Under the pieces are notes generated by a model, which saw only the letters and a program-made list of their open reading frames with translations, ran no database searches and had not been told where the DNA came from. This document shows, in pieces, positions 19,216 through 27,889 of a stretch of DNA of 64,000 bases. The DNA comes from Candidatus Pelagibacter communis (GTDB taxonomy: Bacteria; Pseudomonadota; Alphaproteobacteria; Pelagibacterales; Pelagibacteraceae), in the NCBI RefSeq assembly GCF_001180105.1, contig NZ_CVSO01000002.1, positions 1 through 64,000 on the forward strand, written 5' to 3'. Numbering within the stretch: the stretch's first letter is position 1; each line of letters begins with the position of its first letter. Position numbers and translations under genes: made by a program.

Positions 19216-19893
19216 TCAATTTTTTTTAAATAATACATCTTGATAATGCATTGTTGGAAAATTGAATTTTTTACAAATACTAAAACCAGTGTTAGTTAAG
19301 ATTTTTTTGATCGAATTAAAGTCTCTATTTTTATAATGATTTCCAAATTGATTTTCTACGATTATGAATAAAACTTCGTTCAGTTTATTTCTACTACCCT
19401 CAATAACGTTGGCTTCAAATCCTTCAACATCAATTTTCAGAAGGCTTTTTTTAAGATTTATATTTTTAAAATAGATATCAATAGATGTTGTATCAACTTC
19501 GTATTCTTCTATGTAATTTCGACTCGTTCCTGCTAAAAAATTCTTGATTCTCAAATAGACAGATCTCTCATTAAATTCAGACATGGTAGATGTCATAGTT
19601 AAATTGTTAATATATATTTTTTTTTTTGAAATCTTATTATCAACTGCTTGATTGATAAAAGATATATTCTTATATTTTAAAAAATTATTCTTCAGATCAG
19701 CAAATATTTTTTTTTGCGGCTCAAAAGCATAGAATGTATCAACAGTTTTAAGATTTAATGCGTAAGTTAAAAACTCTCCTTTATGTGCGCCTACATCAAT
19801 TACAGTTTGAATGTCAAAATTATTCAGATAATTTATTATTCTTTTATGATGGAACCGTGATAAAGAATAAAAAAATTTTTCTAAAAATTTCAT
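19216..19893 (-). CDS. FkbM-family methyltransferase (first of a tandem pair)
   Basis: SAM-dependent methyltransferase of 225 residues. The SAM-binding strand and loop read VIDVGAHKGEF, followed by YAFEPQKKIF, NQAVDNK, and the FkbM-typical LLKIDVEGFEANVIEGS. FkbM enzymes O-methylate sugars or polyketides; next to a deacetylase and a formyltransferase the likely target is a surface polysaccharide or LPS sugar. It lies three bases after the second FkbM gene in the same direction, and is the last gene of the cassette. Confidence 0.85.
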   Translation of the reverse strand: MKFLEKFFYSLSRFHHKRIINYLNNFDIQTVIDVGAHKGEFLTYALNLKTVDTFYAFEPQKKIFADLKNNFLKYKNISFINQAVDNKISKKKIYINNLTMTSTMSEFNERSVYLRIKNFLAGTSRNYIEEYEVDTTSIDIYFKNINLKKSLLKIDVEGFEANVIEGSRNKLNEVLFIIVENQFGNHYKNRDFNSIKKILTNTGFSICKKFNFPTMHYQDVLFKKN

Positions 19894-19896
19894 TTT

Positions 19897-20760
19897 TCAA
19901 TAAATTTTTTGATACAAATTAGAAATATCAGTTTTATTTTTTTTGTCATATGCAGTTAAATAAAAAAAAGTTAAATCTGGACTCCCATAAATAAAGGATA
20001 GAATTGAGGCTTTAAGCAAATTTAAACTTTCCATTTTTGAAACATCATTAATTTTTTTTATAAAAATAGCGTCAGACCAAAATTGTTGAGTGGCAAAATT
20101 TTCATTGTTTCCCATTATGACTGGTTTCAATGTTCTTCCACCAAAGCCTAAAAACTTATGAAACATAAATTCTTTTCCATCTAAAAACGAGCTTACGTCT
20201 CCAAAAAGTGGTTGATTAATATACTGGTGAACAAACTCAACTTCGCTGACGATCATTAAAACTTTATCTAGTATTTTATTTGCGCCTTTAAACACATCTA
20301 ATTCTGCGCCTTGTATATCAATTTTTATGAAATCAAGATCATCAATTTTATTCAATTTTAAAAATTCATCTAAGCTAATAGTTTCTATCTCAGTTATTTC
20401 TTTTAAGTATGCAATATTTAAATTATTATAATTACGAATTAATTTTTCATTAGGCTCGTATAAAGAACTACAGACTGGATGATATGTTTGGTAAAATTTT
20501 CTTTTTTCTTTTTTTTCCCCTAAGGCAAATGGAAAAAATTCTATTCCTTTTTTACAAGTTGTATTAAGTTTTTTACATTCTTCTTCATCTACTTCAAAGG
20601 CATAAATTTTTGAATTTGGGAAATAGTCCAATAACTGATGAAAATTTTCTTTTGGATCTCCATAAGGATGAGCTCCGATTTCAGCGATTTTAAAAGATAA
20701 ATCCTTTTCGAATTTTTTAATCAAATCTATAAACTTTTTAAGTTTGTTTGGTTCATTCAT
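19897..20760 (-). CDS. FkbM-family methyltransferase (second of a tandem pair)
   Basis: 287 residues; begins with an FKIAEIGAHPYGD loop in the place of the usual VGAHxG motif, followed by YAFEVDEEEC, and the FkbM motif FIKIDIQGAELDVFKGA. A C-terminal extension of about 60 residues after the catalytic fold distinguishes it from the neighbouring 225-residue FkbM protein, and the two differ enough that they are not a recent duplication. Likely role is O-methylation of a surface glycan, inferred from the cassette. Confidence 0.83.
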   Translation of the reverse strand: MNEPNKLKKFIDLIKKFEKDLSFKIAEIGAHPYGDPKENFHQLLDYFPNSKIYAFEVDEEECKKLNTTCKKGIEFFPFALGEKKEKRKFYQTYHPVCSSLYEPNEKLIRNYNNLNIAYLKEITEIETISLDEFLKLNKIDDLDFIKIDIQGAELDVFKGANKILDKVLMIVSEVEFVHQYINQPLFGDVSSFLDGKEFMFHKFLGFGGRTLKPVIMGNNENFATQQFWSDAIFIKKINDVSKMESLNLLKASILSFIYGSPDLTFFYLTAYDKKNKTDISNLYQKIY

Positions 20761-20780
20761 TTCAAAATTATTTTTTTATC

Positions 20781-21689
20781 TTAGTTTACAAAAATTCTCT
20801 TTAAATTAAATAAGTTTTGTTTGTTTGTGTTAATACCAAATTCTGCTGAAGGACAAATTTTAATTCCATTTTTTTTTAGTAAATTAATTTCTCTTTTTCC
20901 ATATGTGTGTTTCAATCCTTCTGGATAACTATAGTGTTCAACTTTAATATTTGTTTTTTTCTTTATAGTATAAATAGAATTAGCAATTTCCTTTTTAACA
21001 TCTTCAAAATTTAAAAAAGAAAGTATAGTATGATTTATTGTATGACCACCTATTGAAAAATATTTTGATTTATTAAGCTTTTTTACTTGAGACCAATTCA
21101 TTTTTTTATCTAGAATATTATTCAAGTTAGATAATTTATCATTATATCCAATCTGCGATTTGATACTTGATACTAATTGTTCAAAATTAGTCTTAGATTT
21201 TTTTGCATGTCTACGAACTGAATTTAGAAACCTTATCTTAGATTTGTGAGTATTTTGGATTTTGAATTTCTTATTGAAAATATATATTAATTTCACAAAT
21301 TTAATTTTTTCAACCATTTGTTCAATTTTATCGATCCAACTCATTTCATTTTTATCGATAAAGTTTGTTGTAATATAAAAGGTAGCAAATAATTTTTTTT
21401 TTTTTAATATAGGAGCAGCAATTTTAAAATTATTATAAAAACCATCATCAAATGTTATACAATAAGAAAAATCTTTAAATTTTTTTTTCTTTTTCATCGT
21501 TAAATAAACTTCATCTAAAGAAATACATCTTCCTTTAGTTTCTAAGTCGTTAAGCACCTTGATGAAATCTTCTTTTAATAAGTGTTTTTTCGTATAATTT
21601 CTGATCTTAAAAGGATTTCTATCGATTACACCGTGAAAAAGAAAAATTGTGAGGCTTTTCTTTTTTAGAAATTTAGAATATTTTTTCAT
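20781..21689 (-). CDS. Polysaccharide deacetylase (NodB-fold, CE4 family)
   Basis: 302 residues with the carbohydrate esterase 4 fold. Motif 1 with the catalytic base and metal aspartate is FDDG (Asp81, Asp82), and the metal-binding histidines are in GGHTINH (His216 and His220). SYPEGLKHTYGKREI matches the downstream family region. These enzymes remove N-acetyl groups from sugars such as GlcNAc. Paired with the formyltransferase upstream (four-base overlap), a route of deacetylation followed by N-formylation of an amino sugar is an attractive inference. Confidence 0.85.
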   Translation of the reverse strand: MKKYSKFLKKKSLTIFLFHGVIDRNPFKIRNYTKKHLLKEDFIKVLNDLETKGRCISLDEVYLTMKKKKKFKDFSYCITFDDGFYNNFKIAAPILKKKKLFATFYITTNFIDKNEMSWIDKIEQMVEKIKFVKLIYIFNKKFKIQNTHKSKIRFLNSVRRHAKKSKTNFEQLVSSIKSQIGYNDKLSNLNNILDKKMNWSQVKKLNKSKYFSIGGHTINHTILSFLNFEDVKKEIANSIYTIKKKTNIKVEHYSYPEGLKHTYGKREINLLKKNGIKICPSAEFGINTNKQNLFNLKRIFVN

Positions 21690-22378
21690 CCATTTTCTCT
21701 TAAAAATTTTTTTTCTATATTTTTTTTTATCTCTTTAGGCATAAATGAATAGTATCGACCTATTTTTTTCTGTTTTAAGGATGGAATTTTTTTCTTATTC
21801 TTAATAAGTTTAATAAGATTTTTAACAATAGAAATACAACATAATGTATTAATTGATCTTAATTGATGTATCTTTACATTTTTGTTTAACTTTATTTTTT
21901 TTTTAAAAATGATATCACCATCATCAAGTTTGGTGTTTATCTTGTGTAAGCATGAATAAAGTTTAAAATTTTCGTGATATATAGACCAATAATGACTGTC
22001 TAACCCTCTAAATTCTTCCGGATCTCCTCCGTGTAAATTAAATATTTTATTTTTATATTTATTTATTATTTTTTTCTTAATTTTTCTAGTGCCAAAAACT
22101 ATTATAAATTTTATCCTGTTCATTTTCAGTATATTGATTACATTTTGATCATTAATATTCTTAACTAAATAACTTTTACTTTTAAAACTCATTTTTTTGT
22201 TTTGGAAAAATTTTTTTTTTTCATATATGTCTCTCTTTTTTTCAAACTGAACTTCTGTTGAAAACTTAGGCTTTAAGGTGCTGGTCTCGCAAATATTAAT
22301 CAATTCTTTAAATTCCTTAAAAATTTTATTTTCGAAATAGACGTGGTGAGTTGTGTATGTGGTAAACAAAGCAATCAT
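21686..22378 (-). CDS. Formyltransferase-fold protein, probably sugar N-formyltransferase
   Basis: 230 residues. The formyltransferase active-site triad is visible: Asn114 and His116 in NLHGGDPEEFRG and an aspartate in KLDDGDI (about residue 152-155). The length, lack of a C-terminal Fmt tRNA-binding domain, and neighbourhood of sugar-modifying genes argue against methionyl-tRNA formyltransferase and for transfer of a formyl group from formyl-tetrahydrofolate to a sugar amine. Its ATG is only seven bases from the 3' end of the tmRNA coding piece, so it may be read from the tmRNA promoter. Confidence 0.75.
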   Translation of the reverse strand: MIALFTTYTTHHVYFENKIFKEFKELINICETSTLKPKFSTEVQFEKKRDIYEKKKFFQNKKMSFKSKSYLVKNINDQNVINILKMNRIKFIIVFGTRKIKKKIINKYKNKIFNLHGGDPEEFRGLDSHYWSIYHENFKLYSCLHKINTKLDDGDIIFKKKIKLNKNVKIHQLRSINTLCCISIVKNLIKLIKNKKKIPSLKQKKIGRYYSFMPKEIKKNIEKKFLRENG

Positions 22379-22385
22379 ATTTTAA

Positions 22386-22641
22386 GGGGCGTTCTGTTGC
22401 CAGGTGCCCCAAACCCCGTTACTTAATTAATAAATTAATTAAGCAGCAAGAGCAAATTTATCATTTGCAATTGTAAATAGCCCGTCACGGTGGAACAATT
22501 CCGAACGAAAAAATAGCTTTTAGACACTCGTCGATCCTAGTTCACCCCCATAAGTTGTAAATGGTGGAGGTGGTGGGTACTGCCCCCACGTCCGCAATGT
22601 TTATTACGAAATTCGTTTATCGTCATAGTTGGAAAACCAAC
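22386..22641 (-). ncRNA. ssrA: Two-piece (circularly permuted) tmRNA, alphaproteobacterial type
   Basis: On the minus strand the order is acceptor piece first, coding piece second, as in alphaproteobacteria. The acceptor piece (about 22641 to 22562) starts with a GTTGG/CCAAC hairpin and ends with a T-arm-like stem (GTGGG/CCCAC) and CACCTCCACCA. After a 12-base spacer the coding piece begins at 22549 with GGGGGTG, which pairs with CACCTCC (one G-U), and contains GGATCGACG. The tag frame 22468-22439 encodes ANDKFALAA and a TAA, giving AANDKFALAA with the charged alanine. The 3' end at 22386 closes a GGGGC/GCCCC hairpin. tmRNA frees stalled ribosomes and tags their products for proteolysis. Exact ends of both pieces are estimates. 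Confidence 0.92.
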
Positions 22642-22647
22642 ACTATT

Positions 22648-22675
22648 AATATAAAAGTTATAATACAAGATTCAA
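22648..22675 (-). promoter_or_regulatory. Putative sigma-70 promoter of the tmRNA gene
   Basis: Read on the minus strand, TTGAAT (22675-22670) and TATATT (22653-22648) are separated by 16 bases, placing a start near 22641, the first base of the acceptor-piece hairpin. The thyX start codon on the other strand is only ten bases from the -35, so the two transcription starts overlap; on the plus strand TATAAT at 22659-22664 could be the thyX -10. Confidence 0.5.
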
Positions 22676-22684
22676 TAAAAAATC

Positions 22685-23635
22685 ATGAAGTTAACCAAAG
22701 AACAAACTCAAGAAATAAAAGACCTGCAGTCACAAGAGAACAGAACAAAAAGAGTCACCGCACCTAATCTTGAAAAAATATTATATGAGGCTATTCCTGT
22801 TTTAGACCACGGTTTTGTGAGAGTAATTGATTATATGGGTGATGACACATCTATAGTCCAGGCTGCAAGAGTATCTTATGGAAAAGGTACTAAAAAAGTT
22901 TCTACAGACAGTGGTTTAATAAAATACTTAATGAGACACTGGCACAGCACGCCTTTTGAAATGTGTGAAATAAAATATCATGTTAAGTTACCAATTTTTA
23001 TCGCTAGACAGTGGATCAGACATAGAACAGCAAATGTAAATGAATATTCTGCAAGATATTCAATTTTAGACAAAGAGTTTTATTTACCAAAAGGAGAACA
23101 TCTAGCTGCACAGTCAACAAATAACAGACAAGGTAGAGGAGAAGTTCTTAAGGGTGATCAAGCAAAAAAAGTTTTAGATTTGTTGAAGAATGATGCTGAA
23201 AAAACTTATCAGAATTATGAGTCTATGTTAAATGAAAGGTACGATGGCTCAAAAATTGACGAGAATAAACCTGGGCTAGCAAGAGAACTTGCTAGAATGA
23301 ATTTAACATTAAATACTTATACTCAATGGTATTGGAAAACTGACCTATTAAATTTAATGAATTTTTTAAGGTTAAGGGCTGATCATCATGCGCAATATGA
23401 GATCAGAGCGTATGCAGATGTAATGATGGATACATTAAAAAAATGGGTTCCAATTACACATGATGCTTTTATGGATTATAGAGTTGGTGGAACTGAAGTA
23501 TCGTTGAAAGGAAAAGTTATTTTAAAAAAATTAATTAATGGGGAAAAAATTGATATTGAAAACTCTGGACTTTCAAAGCGAGAGTGGAATGAGTTGATGC
23601 AGTCTTTTGGATTAAAAGACCACTTCATTAACTAA
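22685..23635 (+). CDS. thyX: Flavin-dependent thymidylate synthase ThyX
   Basis: FAD- and NADPH-dependent enzyme making dTMP from dUMP with methylene-tetrahydrofolate. The diagnostic ThyX motif RHR(x7)S is present as Arg112-His113-Arg114 to Ser122. The flanking [24 protein letters not shown] and [15 protein letters not shown] (C-terminal dUMP/FAD site) are also family-typical. At 316 residues it is at the long end of the family, comparable with alphaproteobacterial members. It is divergent from the tmRNA gene and followed after nine bases by the HAD/nucleotidyltransferase gene. Confidence 0.96.
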   Translation: MKLTKEQTQEIKDLQSQENRTKRVTAPNLEKILYEAIPVLDHGFVRVIDYMGDDTSIVQAARVSYGKGTKKVSTDSGLIKYLMRHWHSTPFEMCEIKYHVKLPIFIARQWIRHRTANVNEYSARYSILDKEFYLPKGEHLAAQSTNNRQGRGEVLKGDQAKKVLDLLKNDAEKTYQNYESMLNERYDGSKIDENKPGLARELARMNLTLNTYTQWYWKTDLLNLMNFLRLRADHHAQYEIRAYADVMMDTLKKWVPITHDAFMDYRVGGTEVSLKGKVILKKLINGEKIDIENSGLSKREWNELMQSFGLKDHFIN

Positions 23636-23644
23636 AATTTTGCA

Positions 23645-25033
23645 ATGATTGATACAATAATATTTGATCTTGATGGTGTACTAATTAACTCCAAAAACCT
23701 TCATTTTGAAGCTTTAAATAGAGCGATAAGTGATAATAAAATAAAATATCAAATTAGTTATGAGGATCATTTAAAAACTTATGATGGTTTACCTACTATA
23801 ACTAAATTACAGATTTTAAATAAAAAAAAACTTGTACCAAAAAAACTTAACAAAAAAATTAAACTATTAAAGAATAGATATACAAGAAAGTTGCTTGAAA
23901 AAAACCTACAATTTGACAAGGAAATATTTTCTATTTTTCAAAAACTTTCAAAAAAATATAAAATTGCAATAGCGACAAATGCGATAGATGAAACTTTAAA
24001 AATTGCAATAAAAAAACTAAGAATTCAAAAATTTGTTGATTATAGAATTTCAACTGAAAAAATTAAAAATCCAAAACCTCACCCAGAAATTTATTTGAGA
24101 TGTATGATAAATCTGTCAAGCAAGCCTAAGAATACTCTGATTTTAGAGGATTCTCATAATGGTAGAATTTCTGCAAAAGAGGCTGGAGCAAAATTAATGC
24201 CAATAAAATCTTTAGGCGATGTAAGTTATAAAAATATTATAAATTTTATAAATAATAAAAAATCAGAATTTTCAAAAAAAATAGATAACTGGGATGATGA
24301 TGAACTTAACATTGTTATACCTATGGCTGGTGAAGGGAGCAGGTTTGTTAAAGCTGGTTATACTTTTCCAAAACCAATGATTGAAGTTCATAAAAAACCA
24401 ATGATACAATTAATTGTTGAGAGCCTAGGTCTGAAAGGAAATTTTATTTTTATCGTTAGGAGGGAGCACATTGAAAAATATAACATTAAAGGCTTATTGA
24501 ATATGATGGCTCCAAATTGCAAAATTATTGCTATTGATAAACTAACTGAAGGAGCTGCATGCACGGTTTTGTTAGCAAAAAAGTTTATTAATAATAATAA
24601 ACCACTTGTAATTGCTAATTCTGATCAGTTTATAGAGTGGAGTCCATCTGAAACAATGTATAATTTTTCAACAAAAAAAATTGATGGTGGTATTTTAACA
24701 TTTAACGCAATTCATCCAAAATGGTCTTATGCAAAAGTTGATAACAATAACGTTGTAACAGAGGTAGCAGAAAAGAAAGTTATTTCAAACCATGCAACGG
24801 TTGGAGTGTATTACTGGAGGAGGGGAGATGATTTTGTAAAATATGCAGAGCAAATGATAAAAAATGATATAAGGGTCAATAATGAGTTTTATGTTTGTCC
24901 AGTTTTTAATGAAGCAATAAAAGATAAAAAGATAATCAAAATTTCTGATGTTGAAAATATGTGGGGCTTGGGAACTCCAGAAGATTTAGATTACTACCTT
25001 AAATATTATGAAAAAAAAAATGAGATTGGATGA
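23645..25033 (+). CDS. Fusion of HAD-superfamily phosphatase and sugar nucleotidyltransferase
   Basis: 462 residues made of two enzymes. Residues 1-205 are a beta-phosphoglucomutase-like HAD domain: DLDGV at 8-12 (nucleophile Asp8), ATNA as motif II, and KPHPEIYLR with LEDSHNG as motifs III and IV. After a short acidic linker, residues from about 222 are a nucleotidyltransferase: IPMAGEGSRFVKAG, then FPKPMIEVHKKPMIQ, and ANSDQF as the metal site. This resembles dTDP-glucose or CTP-dependent sugar-phosphate transferases. The pairing suggests making or recycling a phosphorylated sugar or polyol and activating it for a glycan or lipid; the substrate is unknown. Confidence 0.82.
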   Translation: MIDTIIFDLDGVLINSKNLHFEALNRAISDNKIKYQISYEDHLKTYDGLPTITKLQILNKKKLVPKKLNKKIKLLKNRYTRKLLEKNLQFDKEIFSIFQKLSKKYKIAIATNAIDETLKIAIKKLRIQKFVDYRISTEKIKNPKPHPEIYLRCMINLSSKPKNTLILEDSHNGRISAKEAGAKLMPIKSLGDVSYKNIINFINNKKSEFSKKIDNWDDDELNIVIPMAGEGSRFVKAGYTFPKPMIEVHKKPMIQLIVESLGLKGNFIFIVRREHIEKYNIKGLLNMMAPNCKIIAIDKLTEGAACTVLLAKKFINNNKPLVIANSDQFIEWSPSETMYNFSTKKIDGGILTFNAIHPKWSYAKVDNNNVVTEVAEKKVISNHATVGVYYWRRGDDFVKYAEQMIKNDIRVNNEFYVCPVFNEAIKDKKIIKISDVENMWGLGTPEDLDYYLKYYEKKNEIG

Positions 25034-25043
25034 TGTTATTTTT

Positions 25044-25835
25044 TTAAAAATATATTTTTTTTATTTTTTCAGCTAATTTTAGATAAATTTTTGAGATTAA
25101 ATGATCTGGCAATCCTTGAACAATTGGAATTCCAATGTCACCCTGTTTTCCAACTTCAGGACTAATTGGTATTTCTCCTAAAAATTCTTTATCAAATTCA
25201 TCCGCAGTTCTTTTTACCGCTCCTTCACCAAAAATATTATATTTTTTTCCATCATCTCCTAAAAAAAAACTCATATTATCAATTAAACCTAAAATTTTAG
25301 TTCCTAGTTTATCAAACATTTTTATTCCCCTTTTTACATCTTGAAGGGCTAATTCCTGTGGTGTAGAAACAATAATGACACCATCCATTTTAACTTCTTG
25401 TGAAAAAGTAAGTTGTGTATCACCAGTCCCCGGAGGCATATCTACAATTATAAAATCCAAATTTTTCCAAGCAACTTTTTGTGTAAATGTTTTAATTGCG
25501 CTAGTGACCATTGGTCCTCTCCAAATCATAGGAGTTTGTTCGTCAGTTAAAAAACCAATTGACATACATTGGATGTCGTATTTGTTTATTGGAATTAAGT
25601 TTTGACCATCACTTTCAGGTTTTTGATTTATATCAAACAACTTTGGTAAAGATGGTCCATAAATATCAGCATCTAACAAACCAACTTTACATCCTTGTTT
25701 GTTCAAAGCTAATGCAAGATTCGATGCAAAAGTAGATTTGCCTACTCCACCTTTCGCGCTTGATACTGCTATTGTGAATTTAGTGCCTATAATCGGGTTT
25801 TTAGTAAAGGTTTTTGCTCTTGTTTTTTCAATCAT
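25044..25835 (-). CDS. mrp: Mrp/ApbC-family iron-sulfur cluster carrier ATPase
   Basis: P-loop ATPase that holds and delivers Fe-S clusters. The deviant Walker A SSAKGGVGKST is at about residues 25-35, followed by LLDADIYGPSLPKLF, MPPGTGDTQLT and the conserved IDNMSFF. The usual Mrp form has an N-terminal MIP18 domain of about 100 residues; this one (263 residues) begins almost directly with the ATPase domain. The CxxC near the C-terminus found in many Mrp proteins is not obvious here, since the region reads MSFFLGDDGKKYNIFG. Gene is convergent with the HAD fusion (10-base gap) and divergent from hflK. Confidence 0.88.
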   Translation of the reverse strand: MIEKTRAKTFTKNPIIGTKFTIAVSSAKGGVGKSTFASNLALALNKQGCKVGLLDADIYGPSLPKLFDINQKPESDGQNLIPINKYDIQCMSIGFLTDEQTPMIWRGPMVTSAIKTFTQKVAWKNLDFIIVDMPPGTGDTQLTFSQEVKMDGVIIVSTPQELALQDVKRGIKMFDKLGTKILGLIDNMSFFLGDDGKKYNIFGEGAVKRTADEFDKEFLGEIPISPEVGKQGDIGIPIVQGLPDHLISKIYLKLAEKIKKIYF

Positions 25836-25881
25836 TGCTTCATTAAGTCCACTATTTATATGGAAGTTTTAACATACTTAA

Positions 25882-25910
25882 CTTGTTTTTCACATTAAAG
25901 ACACTATATA
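25882..25910 (+). promoter_or_regulatory. Putative promoter of the hflK-hflC-degP run
   Basis: CTTGTT at 25882-25887 (or TTGTTT one base later) and TATATA at 25905-25910 are 16-17 bases apart. A start about seven bases beyond the -10 would fall at the hflK ATG (25918), implying a very short or leaderless transcript. The CTTG core followed by CTATAT is also loosely like alphaproteobacterial heat-shock (RpoH) sites, which would suit these genes; this is inference only. Confidence 0.4.
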
Positions 25911-25917
25911 CATTGTC

Positions 25918-27018
25918 ATGGTCGATGATTTTAGAGGTAGAGGTGGAAGTCCATGGGGATCACCCCCTGGAGGAGGTTCAGGAAATGGATCTGGAAGAAG
26001 AGGTCCAACTCCACCGAATATAGATGAATTAATAAAAAATCTTCAAGATAAAATAAATAAATTTCTACCTGGGGGAGCTTCAGGTGGAGGAAAACCAATT
26101 ATTTTTGGACTTACAATTTTGGTTATTGTGTGGGCACTGAGCGGACTTTACAGAGTTTTACCAGATGAACAAGGTGTAGTTTTAAGATTTGGTAAATTTG
26201 TTTCAACAACACAACCTGGATTAAATTATCATATTCCTTTTCCAGTGGAGAGTGTTTTAACTCCCAAAGTAACAAAAGTTAATAGAATTGATATTGGTTT
26301 TAGATCAGAAAGAGATACAGGTTTTACATCAGGTGTTGTAGCTGATGTTCCCGAAGAGAGTTTAATGTTAACTGGAGATGAAAATATTGTAAACATAGAC
26401 TTTTCTGTTTTTTGGGTAATAAAAGATGCTGGAAATTTTTTATTTAAGATACAAGATCCTGAGGGAACGGTAAAAGCTGCAGCAGAAACAGCAATGAGAG
26501 AAGTAATAGCTAGAAGTGACATTCAACCAATTTTGACTGAAGGAAGGTCACAAATAGAGATTGATGCAAGTGAGATTATACAAAATATTTTAGATGAATA
26601 TCAAAGCGGAATTCAAATAACACAGGTACAAACGCAAAAAGCAGACCCACCAGATCAAGTAATTGATGCGTTCAGAGATGTTCAGGCTGCAAGAGCTGAC
26701 ATGGAAAGATCAAAAAACGAAGCTGAAGCTTATGCTAATGATGTAATCCCAAGAGCACGGGGTGAAGCTGAAAAAATCTTACAAGCTGCTGAAGCGTATA
26801 AAAAAGAGGTTGTTGCAAAAGCAGAGGGTGAAGCAAGTAGATTTACCGCAATTTTTAATGAGTACAAAAATGCAAAACAAGTTACACAAGAACGTATGTA
26901 TCTTGAAACGATGGAAAAAGTTTTAGCAGATATAGATAAAGTAATAATAGAGAAGAATGCAGGATCAGGAGTTGTTCCTTACTTGCCACTTCCAGAATTA
27001 AAAAAGAAAACAAATTAA
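25918..27018 (+). CDS. hflK: FtsH protease modulator HflK
   Basis: Membrane-anchored SPFH/band-7 protein forming, with HflC, a cage around the FtsH protease and controlling its access to membrane substrates. A glycine- and proline-rich N-terminus (about residues 5-35, typical of HflK) is followed by one membrane helix (about 60-78), then the band-7 domain starting LPDEQGVVLRFGKFVSTTQPGLNYHIPFPVE, and a long Ala/Glu-rich coiled coil (NEAEAYANDVIPRARGEAEKI). Length 366 is normal. It is adjacent to hflC with no gap. Confidence 0.95.
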   Translation: MVDDFRGRGGSPWGSPPGGGSGNGSGRRGPTPPNIDELIKNLQDKINKFLPGGASGGGKPIIFGLTILVIVWALSGLYRVLPDEQGVVLRFGKFVSTTQPGLNYHIPFPVESVLTPKVTKVNRIDIGFRSERDTGFTSGVVADVPEESLMLTGDENIVNIDFSVFWVIKDAGNFLFKIQDPEGTVKAAAETAMREVIARSDIQPILTEGRSQIEIDASEIIQNILDEYQSGIQITQVQTQKADPPDQVIDAFRDVQAARADMERSKNEAEAYANDVIPRARGEAEKILQAAEAYKKEVVAKAEGEASRFTAIFNEYKNAKQVTQERMYLETMEKVLADIDKVIIEKNAGSGVVPYLPLPELKKKTN

Positions 27019-27885
27019 ATGAAAAAAATTATTCTTCCAATAATTGGTGTTCTAGCTTTGACAGTATTCTTTTCAATTTTTATTGTAAAAGAAGTAAACC
27101 AAGCGATAGTACTTCAGTTTGGTGATCCAAAAAGAATTATACTTAAACCTGGTTTAAATTTTAAATTACCGTTTATACAAAACGTTGTATTTTTAGATAA
27201 AAGAATTTTAAATTTAGATGCTCCACCAGAAGAGGTAATTGCATCAGATCAAAAAAGATTAATCGTTGATGCATTTGCAAGATTTCAAATTGTGGATCCA
27301 TTAAAATTTTATATTTCTGTTGGAAATGAAAGAGTTGCTAGATCAAGATTATCAACAATTATTAACTCAAGAATAAGAAGTGTTTTAGGTACTCAAGAAC
27401 TTCAAACTTTATTATCTGAAGATAGAAATAAACAAATGGCTCTTATTCAAGAAGGAGTTAATAATGAAGCACAAAACTTTGGTATAAAAATAGTTGATGT
27501 AAGAATTAAAAGAGCAGACTTACCACAAGCAAACAGTGATGCAATTTATAGAAGAATGCAAACCGAAAGGGAGAGGGAAGCAAAAGAGTTTAGAGCAAAA
27601 GGAGCAGAGATGGCTGTAACAATTACTTCTACAGCTGATAAAGAAGTTACAGTTATTCTTGCAGAGGCTCAAAAAAAATCAGAGATCATGAAGGGTGAAG
27701 GTGATGGTCAGCGTAATAAAATATTCGCTGATGCTTTTGGAAAAGATGCAGAATTCTTCGCTTTCTATAGAGCTATGCAAGCTTATGAAAGAGCATTAAT
27801 AGGTGGTGAAACCTCTCTTATAATGTCACCTGACAGTGAATTTTTCAAATTCTTTGGAAACGTAAAAGCACAAATTAAAAATTAG
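27019..27885 (+). CDS. hflC: FtsH protease modulator HflC
   Basis: Partner of HflK. N-terminal membrane helix (residues 3-22), then the band-7 domain with VNQAIVLQFGDPKRIILKPGLNFKLPFIQNV, and a helical region with RMQTEREREAKEFRAKGAE and IMKGEGDGQRNKIFADAFGKD typical of HflC. At 288 residues it is complete. Its ATG follows the hflK stop directly, and the stop is five bases before the DUF2065 gene. Confidence 0.95.
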   Translation: MKKIILPIIGVLALTVFFSIFIVKEVNQAIVLQFGDPKRIILKPGLNFKLPFIQNVVFLDKRILNLDAPPEEVIASDQKRLIVDAFARFQIVDPLKFYISVGNERVARSRLSTIINSRIRSVLGTQELQTLLSEDRNKQMALIQEGVNNEAQNFGIKIVDVRIKRADLPQANSDAIYRRMQTEREREAKEFRAKGAEMAVTITSTADKEVTVILAEAQKKSEIMKGEGDGQRNKIFADAFGKDAEFFAFYRAMQAYERALIGGETSLIMSPDSEFFKFFGNVKAQIKN

Positions 27886-27889
27886 TAAA

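Noticed and set aside
19216-22378. A full genomic island with integrase behind ssrA
   Set aside because: No integrase, transposase or repeated ssrA 3' end was seen; only the position and gene content suggest variability.
21686-22378. Methionyl-tRNA formyltransferase (fmt)
   Set aside because: The protein lacks the C-terminal tRNA-binding domain, is only 230 residues long, and sits with sugar-modifying genes.
22561-22767. Plus-strand open frame across the tmRNA region
   Set aside because: It runs opposite to the tmRNA acceptor piece and into the start of thyX in another frame, and the product has no recognisable features.
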